Shown here piece by piece: positions 1-5,443 of a stretch of DNA of 6,073 nt. The DNA is from Candidatus Zipacnadia bacterium (GTDB lineage Bacteria > Armatimonadota > Zipacnadia > Zipacnadales > Zipacnadaceae): positions 1 to 6,073 of the forward strand of contig JALGTV010000099.1 in the NCBI GenBank assembly GCA_029821215.1, written 5' to 3'. Both the position numbers and the translations under genes were made by a program. The notes below the pieces were generated by a model that did no database searches, was not told the DNA's origin, and was given only the letters and a program-made list of their open reading frames with translations. The first letter of the stretch is position 1. Each line of letters begins with the position of its first letter.

Positions 1-406
1 CTGCATAATAGGTTGGGATCTTGTCCTTGGGCACGTCGCTGTTCTGCAGATCAGCGAAGCCCTCGTAGTCCACGGCGACGTCCCCGTTGCTGCGCAATTG
101 TACCCCAATCCCATCAACTGCATAGTCACCGGGCTTGAGGATGCGCCAGTAAAGCCGAGTGGCTTCCAGGCTTAGGTCCATCCACTGAGCCAGGCTGCAG
201 TTAACCGCCACGACGATCTCTCGGTCCGCGTTACAATAGTACTGATATTGTCCCGCTTTCCATGCCCTGGCTAGAGCAGTCGGGTTTGCAGTATCCGGTA
301 CTCCGTTTATCACTGGGAATACCGGTATTTCCTGCTTAGCCACGGCCATGGAGCAACATAGGGCCAGTACCAGTAACCCCACTACCACGCTGGTTAGTTT
401 AGACAT
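1..406 (-). CDS. Secreted protein of unknown function, N-terminal part (runs off window)
   Basis: The minus-strand frame is open from an ATG at 404-406 to the window edge (135 codons plus one base). It starts with a classic Sec signal peptide: MSKL, a hydrophobic core (VVVGLLVLALCC), then AVA followed by KQ, a good signal peptidase I site near residue 23. CC in the core could suggest a lipobox, but the residues around it (LALCC) are a weaker fit than the AVA site, so I favour cleavage and export. The mature part is rich in Trp, Tyr, Asp and Asn (for example LYWRILKPGDYAVDGIGVQL and DVAVDYEGFADL) and has two Cys (in YYCNAD and VNCSLAQW) that could form a disulfide once exported. I do not recognise the family. 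The start is fixed by AGGAGG eight bases upstream and by the signal peptide beginning exactly there. The C-terminal part lies outside the window, so length and function are open. Confidence 0.82.
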   Translation of the reverse strand, partial: MSKLTSVVVGLLVLALCCSMAVAKQEIPVFPVINGVPDTANPTALARAWKAGQYQYYCNADREIVVAVNCSLAQWMDLSLEATRLYWRILKPGDYAVDGIGVQLRSNGDVAVDYEGFADLQNSDVPKDKIPTYYA

Positions 407-601
407 CTTGGTTGCCTCCTACTTAGATTCGGATAGGTAGGTATCAGGTTTTAAGGTCTGTGGGAGCCAGGTCAATGACTTGACCGCCTCCGACCTTCCC
501 CAACCTGCCAGGGGTACTTATCGTTGTACGGGCGTAGCCTCACCTCCTTTCAGCATAGAATAGCGACGCAGAACAAAAACTTGCGCTTGACTTGATGTTT
601 A
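407..601 (-). promoter_or_regulatory. Candidate structured 5' leader of the secreted-protein gene
   Basis: This stretch has no convincing gene. Read on the minus strand it contains an interrupted 16-bp hairpin (453-458 with 492-497, 463-466 with 488-491, 470-475 with 480-485, four-base loop). It also has two short hairpins (498-501 with 511-514, and 514-517 with 526-529; they share base 514 so cannot both form fully) and a small hairpin that overlaps the Shine-Dalgarno. At 540-550 it carries AAAGGAGGTGA, a nearly perfect complement of the 16S rRNA 3' end, yet no usable start codon follows at normal spacing. This may be a cis-acting RNA controlling the export protein, but I do not match it to a known riboswitch class. 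The upstream limit depends on the weak promoter proposed at 608-636. Confidence 0.3.
415..420 (-). promoter_or_regulatory. Shine-Dalgarno of the secreted-protein gene
   Basis: On the minus strand AGGAGG lies eight bases before the ATG at 404-406, a near-optimal site that fixes the start. Its first bases can pair in a small hairpin (418-422 with 437-441, CCTAC/GTAGG), so the site could be partly masked when the leader folds. Confidence 0.75.
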
Positions 602-615
602 GTTTGTGCTATAAT
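587..615 (+). promoter_or_regulatory. Strong sigma-70-type promoter (extended -10)
   Basis: TTGACT (587-592) and a perfect TATAAT (610-615) are separated by exactly 17 bases, and TGC directly before the -10 forms an extended -10. Transcription should begin near 621-623. No convincing protein-coding gene follows; the hairpin-rich region and intrinsic terminator downstream make it the likely promoter of an RNA gene. Confidence 0.85.
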
Positions 616-636
616 GAGGTAGAATTGATATAGCAA
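608..636 (-). promoter_or_regulatory. Possible divergent promoter for the secreted-protein gene
   Basis: On the minus strand TTGCTA (631-636) and TATAGC (608-613) are separated by exactly 17 bases; each matches the sigma-70 consensus at four of six positions. It overlaps the -10 of the plus-strand promoter at 587-615, so the two would compete. It is the best minus-strand candidate I found upstream of the gene, but it is weak. Confidence 0.25.
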
Positions 637-981
637 TGCCGAACTGGTGTTCCTTCACAAGCTTATTAGGCTGCCAAATGGAACCCCTTTTTGACTCAAG
701 CTATATCAGCCTTTTTGGGAGGCGGGCCGGGTCGCACGTGGCTTCTATTCCCCTAATGAGCCCGTGCGAACTCGGCCCACCATCTCACTATCGCAATGGG
801 GAATATGACTTTCCCCATAACGGCTCCAGGGCAGGCACAGTCATCGCTTCTCTTTATCAAGGTTCTCTTAGCGAACCAACTCGGTCCAGTTGGGCTGTTG
901 TTATTCGCCTTAGTGGTCAGTCCACTAAAGACTTAATCGCAAGTGCCGATGTAATCAGTAGGGAGAGGAGGAGCTGGGGGC

Positions 982-1016
982 TCGACTAAGAAAGCAAAGT
1001 GTGGTATAATACCACA
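982..1016 (+). promoter_or_regulatory. Possible internal promoter with palindrome over the -10
   Basis: TCGACT (982-987), a 17-base spacer and a perfect TATAAT (1005-1010). The -10 lies inside an exact palindrome, TGTGGTATAATACCACA (1000-1016, 8-bp arms around one base), the arrangement expected of a repressor operator. If used, it would yield an RNA of about 72 nt from near 1017 to the terminator at 1090. The alternative is that the palindrome is simply a 7-bp RNA hairpin (loop TAA) inside the larger transcript. Confidence 0.38.
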
Positions 1017-1055
1017 ATCGGCAATACAACCCTACCAGGATTTGTGTTTGCCGCC

Positions 1056-1090
1056 GGGTCAGTGAGTTGCAGCTCACTGGCCCTTTTATT
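1056..1090 (+). terminator. Intrinsic terminator of the plus-strand RNA
   Basis: An 11-bp stem (1056-1066 with 1073-1083, one G-T wobble) with a six-base loop (TTGCAG) is followed at once by TTTTATT. The T-tract is only on the plus strand, so it ends transcription coming from 587-615. Confidence 0.87.
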
Positions 1091-1102
1091 ATTGCTTCTT
1101 GG

Positions 1103-1140
1103 CCCCCATCTAATCTACCCCATGCTCCCCCGCCTCTCCC
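1103..1140 (-). other. Possible G-quadruplex in spacer between convergent terminators
   Basis: The minus strand has four G-runs (GGG at 1138-1140, GGGGG at 1127-1131, GGGG at 1118-1121, GGGGG at 1103-1107) separated by 6, 5 and 10 bases. The last loop is longer than the usual limit of seven, so stability is uncertain. It lies just past the minus-strand terminator and could act as a backstop against read-through into the opposing RNA unit. Confidence 0.3.
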
Positions 1141-1197
1141 AACAACAAAAACCGTCCAAGGTATCTATGGTATGTTCAGCTCGTCCCCTTGGACGGT
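1141..1197 (-). terminator. Intrinsic terminator of the minus-strand RNA
   Basis: A perfect 11-bp stem (1187-1197 with 1151-1161, ACCGTCCAAGG and its complement) is followed on the minus strand by TTTTGTTGTT (1150-1141). The 25-base loop is long for a terminator. It contains CGAGCTG (1177-1183 on the plus strand as CAGCTCG), which is complementary to a segment near the RNA's 5' end. The sequence on the other side of the stem lacks a T-tract, so I assign it to the minus strand. Confidence 0.68.
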
Positions 1198-1317
1198 AAT
1201 CTTAGTAACTCGTAGTTACTGGTCTGATTATTGCTGCGGAACTGAAGCGACAATGAATCGGTCTCTGTTTCTTTGTGCGTCCGTCCCGAGCTGGGAGGTG
1301 AATATAATTCACACCCA
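1141..1317 (-). ncRNA. Candidate small non-coding RNA (about 175 nt)
   Basis: A promoter at 1324-1352 and a terminator at 1141-1197 bracket about 175 nt with no convincing minus-strand reading frame. On the minus strand in 5'-3' order the RNA can form: a 5' hairpin (1307-1312 with 1298-1303, GTGAAT/ATTCAC, three-base loop, extended by GGG/CCC); a hairpin 1251-1259 with 1226-1233 (8 bp, one bulge); a perfect 7-bp hairpin 1214-1220 with 1204-1210 (loop ACG); then the terminator stem. GGACGG (1281-1286) could pair instead with CCGTCC of the terminator's 5' arm, and CAGCTCG (1287-1293) is complementary to the terminator loop, so an alternative fold or pseudoknot is possible. The length is like 6S RNA, but I do not see the long rod with a central bubble. 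Family unknown. Confidence 0.5.
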
Positions 1318-1323
1318 AGCTAT

Positions 1324-1352
1324 ATCTTAGCACATATCCTAATTTTTGTCAA
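1324..1352 (-). promoter_or_regulatory. Sigma-70-type promoter of the minus-strand RNA
   Basis: A perfect TTGACA (1347-1352) and TAAGAT (1324-1329; four of six consensus positions) are separated by exactly 17 bases, with TGC directly before the -10. Start expected near 1317. The core CTTGAC-N-TGTGCTA is shared with the plus-strand promoter at 587-615. Confidence 0.7.
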
Positions 1353-1683
1353 GACCTATTTCCGATATTCTTAATATTCCTTCCTTATGCCACAATAATT
1401 ACCGCCTGCCGTTCAGTGGTTCAACAACTCAATATAGCCTCCACGCCGGTCAGAGATACTGTGTTCAAGACACTTATGTTAGGAGCGCTTGGCATTTCAA
1501 CGATTGTTTTGGCGCCACCATTTTCTGTACTTATCGCCGATCAGCAATAGTCAATATACCCTGGATTACGTAGCCAGGCAATCGGGAATTCTCTGATAGT
1601 GGGGTTCGAATTGCCTGAGTTCAGTAATTAGGAAGAATTGAAAAATCGAGGAACAAGCGGGGGATTAAGTTGGCAAGGCCCCT
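1353..1683. other. Intergenic region without a convincing gene
   Basis: This separates the response-regulator gene from the minus-strand RNA promoter. It holds a hairpin-forming repeat copy at 1575-1627 and a second short dyad (CCTGG 1560-1564 with CCAGG 1574-1578) that competes for the same bases. It also holds a short hydrophobic plus-strand frame at 1461-1550 without a ribosome binding site. I see no clear intrinsic terminator for the two-component operon here; transcripts could run on towards the terminator at 1141-1197. Confidence 0.5.
1575..1627. repeat. Hairpin-forming dispersed repeat, copy 1
   Basis: CAGGCAAT (1575-1582) and ATTGCCTG (1610-1617) form an exact 8-bp inverted repeat. 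The 23 bases at 1605-1627 match 2503-2525 at 20 positions, sharing the 12-mer CCTGAGTTCAGT. It lies 57 bases past the stop of the response regulator, in the 3' region of its transcript. Confidence 0.5.
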
Positions 1684-2337
1684 TTACGGCTCCAACGAGG
1701 TCAGTCCTTCGCGGACGGCATATTTGGTCAACTCCGCTACGCTCCGTACATCCAGTTTCTCCATGAGGTGTTGGCGGTGGGTTTCGACGGTTTTCACACT
1801 TACGTAAAGCTGCTCAGCAATCTGTTTAGTAGTCCGGCCCTCAGCGAGGAGTTGGAGCACCTCGCGTTCTCTGTTGGTCAATACCGAGAAAGCCGAGCCA
1901 TCCGAATCGGAGACGCGCTGTGCATAATCGTCAATCATAGTGTTGGTTATCCCGGGACTGAGGTAGGATTGCCCGCTGGTGACGGTACGGATTGCCTGGA
2001 TCAATTCCTCGGAGGCGCAGTCCTTCAGTAGGTAACCTAACGCTCCTACCGAAAGCATCCCCGCCGCGAACCGCCGGTCCGAGTGCATCGACAGGGCCAG
2101 CACTTTTACCTCCGGAGCCTGGGCAACAATCTGGCGGGTAGCCTCCATCCCATTTAAGTCGGGCATAGTGATGTCCATGACGATGACGTCGGGGGAAAGC
2201 TCCTGGCTCAACTCCACTGCCTCGCGCCCATTCTTAGCCTCGGCAACGACTTCCATGTCTTTCTCTTTTTCAAGCACTGAGCGCAGGCCTTCCCGCATTA
2301 TCTGGTGATCGTCAGCTAAGATGACTTTGATGCTCAT
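1684..2337 (-). CDS. NarL/FixJ-family response regulator (receiver + LuxR-type HTH)
   Basis: 217 residues, full length for this family. The N-terminal receiver (about residues 3-120) has the acidic pair Asp9-Asp10 (LADDHQIMREGL), the phosphoacceptor Asp55 (VIVMDITMPDLNG), the switch Ser83 (LALSMHSD) and Lys105 (GYLLKD), so every catalytic position is present. A short linker leads to a C-terminal LuxR/GerE helix-turn-helix (about 152-212: LTNREREVLQLLAEG, then TTKQIAEQLYVSVKTVETHR as recognition region). By family knowledge, phosphorylation at Asp55 by the partner kinase promotes dimerisation and DNA binding. The partner is almost certainly the HisKA_3 kinase encoded 181 nt upstream on the same strand, the usual kinase class for NarL-type regulators. 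The ATG at 2335-2337 is supported by AAAGGAG nine bases upstream and by alignment of the receiver start. Which genes it controls cannot be told; no specific symbol is justified. Confidence 0.95.
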   Translation of the reverse strand: MSIKVILADDHQIMREGLRSVLEKEKDMEVVAEAKNGREAVELSQELSPDVIVMDITMPDLNGMEATRQIVAQAPEVKVLALSMHSDRRFAAGMLSVGALGYLLKDCASEELIQAIRTVTSGQSYLSPGITNTMIDDYAQRVSDSDGSAFSVLTNREREVLQLLAEGRTTKQIAEQLYVSVKTVETHRQHLMEKLDVRSVAELTKYAVREGLTSLEP

Positions 2338-2346
2338 GCAGTCCTG

Positions 2347-2353
2347 CTCCTTT
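2347..2353 (-). promoter_or_regulatory. Shine-Dalgarno of the response regulator
   Basis: AAAGGAG on the minus strand sits nine bases before the ATG at 2335-2337. A similar CAAAAGGAG lies about 65 bases further upstream in the 181-nt gap with no start codon at a usable distance. The regulator therefore has its own strong initiation site and is not translationally coupled to the kinase. Confidence 0.7.
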
Positions 2354-2480
2354 TGACGAAAGAGTCTGTCCAGGGTCCTCAGTCATATCCCCATCGCCCG
2401 GGCCCCCGATTTGACTCCTTTTGGTGGTCTATACCCGTTTGCCTGTACCTACCGTACTCTTGGTCACCCGCCCGGACAAT

Positions 2481-2525
2481 CAGGCAGCCCCTGACTCTCG
2501 GCTTCGATTTACCTGAGTTCAGTCA
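2481..2525. repeat. Hairpin-forming dispersed repeat, copy 2
   Basis: This matches copy 1 at 20 of 23 positions (2503-2525 against 1605-1627), and CAGGCA (2481-2486) recurs upstream as in copy 1. The outer pairing is reduced to CAGG/CCTG. The copy overlaps the stop codon of the kinase (2519-2521), so both copies mark the 3' end of a minus-strand gene. Confidence 0.45.
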
Positions 2526-5443
2526 GCGGCACTCTTATCTGGGCATAGCGGTGCACTCAACGTTACCCGCGTACCTTGCCCGGGTTGGGATTCGATCTCC
2601 ATGCTCCCGCCCATATATTTCAAGCGCTCGCATACATTGAATAGACCAAACCCACCACCCTCACCCGTCGCCAAGTTGAGTTTCATGGCATCAAAGCCAT
2701 CACCGTCATCCTCTACCTGAAGCCAAATGATCCCTTCCTTTTTGCGGGCAGACACTTCCACGATGCGCGCATGGGCGTGCTTGGCGGCGTTGTTCAATAA
2801 CTCACGCAGCGCTTGGAAAAGAGTAACGCGCATGTCTTCATCTGACAGCTTGAGTTGCTCGTCCCTGCTAAAGTGAACCACAATGCCGTGTCGTTCCTGA
2901 ACCTGATCTGCAAGCCACTCGACCGCTGCTTGAAAGCCCAGCTCGTGCAGAACCGGTGGACTGAGCTCAAATGCTAATGACCTCGTGTATTCAATGGCTT
3001 GATCCATCAATTCTTGAATTTCACTTGCCGCCGCGGCCAAGTCGGGTGACGGCGCCAATTGCCGTGCCTGTCCCAACTTCATCTTGGACAAAGCGAGAAT
3101 TTGGCCCAGATTGTCGTGTACAGTGATAGCGATTCGCCGCCGCTCCCGCTCCTCTGTTCTGATCAACTCAACAGCCAGAGAACGAAGACTCTGTTTATGC
3201 CTCCGGATCGCCTCTTCGGCCCGCTTGCGTTCGGTGATATCAACCCAGTTTGCGAAATAGTAATCCAACTCGCTATCTCTTCGTATGGGAATAAAGGTTA
3301 TCTCAACCCAGAATCGCTGTCCGTCCTTGGTCTGAAAAAGCTCCTCAAGCCGCTGAGCGCCCTGCTGCATAGCTGCCGCCAAGTCCCTGCCTGTCTGCTC
3401 CCGAGTTTCTTCTGTCCAAAAGGGATATGGGGCCTTCCTGCCCACCAGTTCTGCGGAAGAAAAGCCGGTTACCTCCTCCAGCGCCGGATTCACATATCTT
3501 ATGGAAGTATCTGGATTGATGGCCATGGTGGGATAGGAAGAATGACTCACCAGGCTGGAACTGAATTCCTCCCTCCGCCGGATTTCCTCCTCGGCCCGCT
3601 TGCGCTCAATGATTCTCCCCACTCTTTCCCCCACAGCCTCTATGAGCTTACGCTCCTCCCTGAGGAAGGGCCACTCGTCAGCCTCCGACCGGTCCTCCAA
3701 GTAGCATACCTCAACCGCCCCGCAGACCTGGCCGTGTACCTGAACATCTACAGACTGGCACCACTCTGTCTCTTGCCAATTGGTCGTTGTATACTGCTTG
3801 CGGTCCAGAGTAATCCGCGCGCAGGCAATGTCGTCATATTGGCAACTGCTGGGCAGGGCATTGACAATTCCTTGCAGTATTTCATCGAGGCTGCCCTCGG
3901 AGAGAGATTCCCTGATGTGGCTTATTCCATACAAGCAGTTTAGCTCTTTCACCCGCTCTTGGAGCTGCTCCTCGGCTCGCTTACGCTTGGTGATGTCGCG
4001 ATCTATGCCCCGATAACCCAGCAGATTCCCTGAGTCGTCAAAAACGGGCACGCCGCTCGTCTCGAGCACCACATGTCGCCCATCCTTGTGGACGTTGATG
4101 TTCTCCAGACCCGCAAAGGCCTCGCGGGACTTAACCACATCTGCGAACAATTCGGCTACTCGTTCTGCCTCGGCCGGGGGCATAAGATCAAATGGCGTCT
4201 TGCCAATGACCTCCTCCGGCTCGTAGCCCAACAGGTCTTTGACTTTGGGGCTGGCATATGTGTAGACTGCGTCCTCATCTACTTCCCAAATCCAGTCGCT
4301 TGTGCTTTCGGCTAAAGTCCGGAACTGTTCTTCGCTCTCGCGCAGCACCTCTTGTGCCTGCTTGCGCTCGACCATTGTACCTATCAACCTGGCCGAAGTT
4401 AGCAAACGAGTCTTGGCAGTATCAATGATGAAAGGCGGACGGGACTCGTATGCTTCGGCCTGTTCAATAAGTTCTTCCACGCTGAGACCATATCTCTCTG
4501 CAATTTCCTGTAGTTTCCGGCGGTCTCGAGGAGGATCACCGTATCCAAAGTTGATGGACCCTACGATTTCTCCGCCCGCCCAAATCGGAATAGCGTAGAG
4601 ACGGAGGCCGCCCCGACATTCAATGTCAACCGGCCGGCCCGTTTCGATAGAAACCTTTGAGGCTTCCGTCCAGCACGACTCGTGGCAGTGCCACTTGCCA
4701 GTTTCCATTGCTTCTCTATTATCGTCCGTACCGCACAGGTTGCGTGAGGCTTGGTCAAGGAACTGACACCAGCCTGAGGCAAAAATGCCTAGAGCATAAT
4801 CCCCATTCTTCTCGTACACCGCCGCCGAGGTATCGAGCAAATCAAGGTAGTCGCTTACAATGTCAATGAGAGCATCTTCTCCGACCGCGTCGACCAGCAC
4901 ACGGCTAGTGTTGATTTCGGCTAGGTTGCCATAGGGCTGCTCATAAGGTTTCTTTGGTTCCTTCGGGCGAGATTGACGGTCAGAGCTTTTGGTCAGCAGC
5001 CACTCAATCCGTCGTAGGGCCTCCTCGGCCCGCTTCAGCTCGGTCATGTCACGGAACAGACCCACTATAAGGCGCTTACCGCCTACGGTAAGAGTTGAGG
5101 TGCTGATGCTCACCGGAACGATGGTCCCATCCTTCCTGACCACCTGGGCGTCAAAGTCGGCAGCCTGCCCCTTCTCAATATGTGCGGCAAACATCGCCCG
5201 GTATTCCTCGGCCTTGTCCGGAGGGTGGAGTTCCGACTGGTGCATGCCTACGATTTCATCAAGGCACCTGCCCAGCAGCACCTCGGCCTGCCGGTTGGCC
5301 TCCATAATCACTCCTGTCTCCATGTCTGCCACAAATGCCGCATCATTGAGTTCGTTGAACAAATGGCGGTAGCGGTTCTCGCTCGCCCGCGCCGCTGCTT
5401 CCGCATCGCTGGACTCTCGCCCTGGCTCAACTGATCCCGTCAT
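2519..5443 (-). CDS. Soluble multi-sensor histidine kinase: PAS-PocR-PAS-GAF-PAS-HisKA_3-HATPase_c
   Basis: 974 residues with no signal peptide or membrane span, so a cytoplasmic sensor. Domains in order: PAS1 (about 20-140, ending RDMTELKRAEEAL); PocR ligand-binding domain (about 175-360) with Cys226, Cys237, the cluster WHCHESCW (Cys253, Cys257) and IECRGGLRLYAIPI (Cys276); PAS2 (about 368-492); GAF (about 493-612, with Cys534, 541, 562, 574, 580); PAS3 (about 622-742); dimerisation domain with IAITVHDNLGQ (phosphoacceptor His776); and ATPase domain with N-box RELLNNAAKHA (Asn885), G1 EDDGDGF and G2 GGGFGL. Charged helices of the form ERKRAEEEI join the modules. Autophosphorylation at His776 should feed Asp55 of the NarL-type regulator 181 nt downstream. 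PocR domains are named after the propanediol-pathway activator PocR; the Cys set suggests metal or redox sensing, but the ligand here is unknown. The start at 5441-5443 has only a GGGGG-like Shine-Dalgarno ten bases upstream, which implies modest translation. Confidence 0.95.
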   Translation of the reverse strand: MTGSVEPGRESSDAEAAARASENRYRHLFNELNDAAFVADMETGVIMEANRQAEVLLGRCLDEIVGMHQSELHPPDKAEEYRAMFAAHIEKGQAADFDAQVVRKDGTIVPVSISTSTLTVGGKRLIVGLFRDMTELKRAEEALRRIEWLLTKSSDRQSRPKEPKKPYEQPYGNLAEINTSRVLVDAVGEDALIDIVSDYLDLLDTSAAVYEKNGDYALGIFASGWCQFLDQASRNLCGTDDNREAMETGKWHCHESCWTEASKVSIETGRPVDIECRGGLRLYAIPIWAGGEIVGSINFGYGDPPRDRRKLQEIAERYGLSVEELIEQAEAYESRPPFIIDTAKTRLLTSARLIGTMVERKQAQEVLRESEEQFRTLAESTSDWIWEVDEDAVYTYASPKVKDLLGYEPEEVIGKTPFDLMPPAEAERVAELFADVVKSREAFAGLENINVHKDGRHVVLETSGVPVFDDSGNLLGYRGIDRDITKRKRAEEQLQERVKELNCLYGISHIRESLSEGSLDEILQGIVNALPSSCQYDDIACARITLDRKQYTTTNWQETEWCQSVDVQVHGQVCGAVEVCYLEDRSEADEWPFLREERKLIEAVGERVGRIIERKRAEEEIRRREEFSSSLVSHSSYPTMAINPDTSIRYVNPALEEVTGFSSAELVGRKAPYPFWTEETREQTGRDLAAAMQQGAQRLEELFQTKDGQRFWVEITFIPIRRDSELDYYFANWVDITERKRAEEAIRRHKQSLRSLAVELIRTEERERRRIAITVHDNLGQILALSKMKLGQARQLAPSPDLAAAASEIQELMDQAIEYTRSLAFELSPPVLHELGFQAAVEWLADQVQERHGIVVHFSRDEQLKLSDEDMRVTLFQALRELLNNAAKHAHARIVEVSARKKEGIIWLQVEDDGDGFDAMKLNLATGEGGGFGLFNVCERLKYMGGSMEIESQPGQGTRVTLSAPLCPDKSAAD

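Larger units (their letters stand above)
622..1090 (+). ncRNA. Candidate large structured non-coding RNA (about 470 nt)
   Basis: This stretch lies between a near-consensus promoter and a textbook terminator, and its reading frames look non-biological. Hairpins seen directly: 626-634 with 700-708 (9 bp, closing a domain that also contains 646-653 with 680-687, one mismatch); 709-712 with 720-723; a long arm 724-729 with 773-778 continuing as 733-738 with 763-768 and 740-742 with 760-762; 796-803 with 811-818 (8 bp, 7-nt loop); 861-865 with 873-877; 876-881 with 888-893 (shares two bases with the previous one); 910-916 with 922-928 (7 bp, 5-nt loop); 1000-1006 with 1010-1016 (7 bp); an arm around 1018-1053 (CGGCAA with TTGCCG, ACAA with TTGT inside); and the terminator. 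I find no tmRNA tag or tRNA-like end, no RNase P conserved cores (GAGGAAAGTCC, ACAGAA), and no SRP or intron domain V motif. It could be a new class, a diverged known class, or two transcripts if the internal promoter at 982-1010 is active. Confidence 0.6.

Noticed and set aside
636..989. 117-codon plus-strand frame after the strong promoter
   Set aside because: No Shine-Dalgarno before the ATG, composition rich in Ser/Arg/Pro without any domain pattern, and the same bases form perfect hairpins; it reads as chance frame in an RNA gene.
961..990. Resemblance to a tmRNA 3' end on the minus strand (CCCCCAGCTCC)
   Set aside because: No T arm precedes it, no CCA end follows and no tag reading frame is present on that strand.
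999..1330. Short plus-strand frames across the terminators
   Set aside because: They run through an intrinsic terminator and hairpins on both strands and have no ribosome binding site.
1590..1620. tRNA-like GGTTCGAAT
   Set aside because: The T-loop consensus is present, but the flanking bases do not form a T stem and no acceptor, D or anticodon arms lie upstream.
2338..2518. A possible small gene in the gap between kinase and regulator
   Set aside because: The extra AAAGGAG there is followed only by ATGGGGATATGA, which stops after three codons; no other frame is supported.
3059..3943. 294-codon plus-strand frame opposite the kinase
   Set aside because: It is antisense to the conserved catalytic and sensor domains of the kinase and has no domain pattern; a shadow of the codon structure on the other strand.
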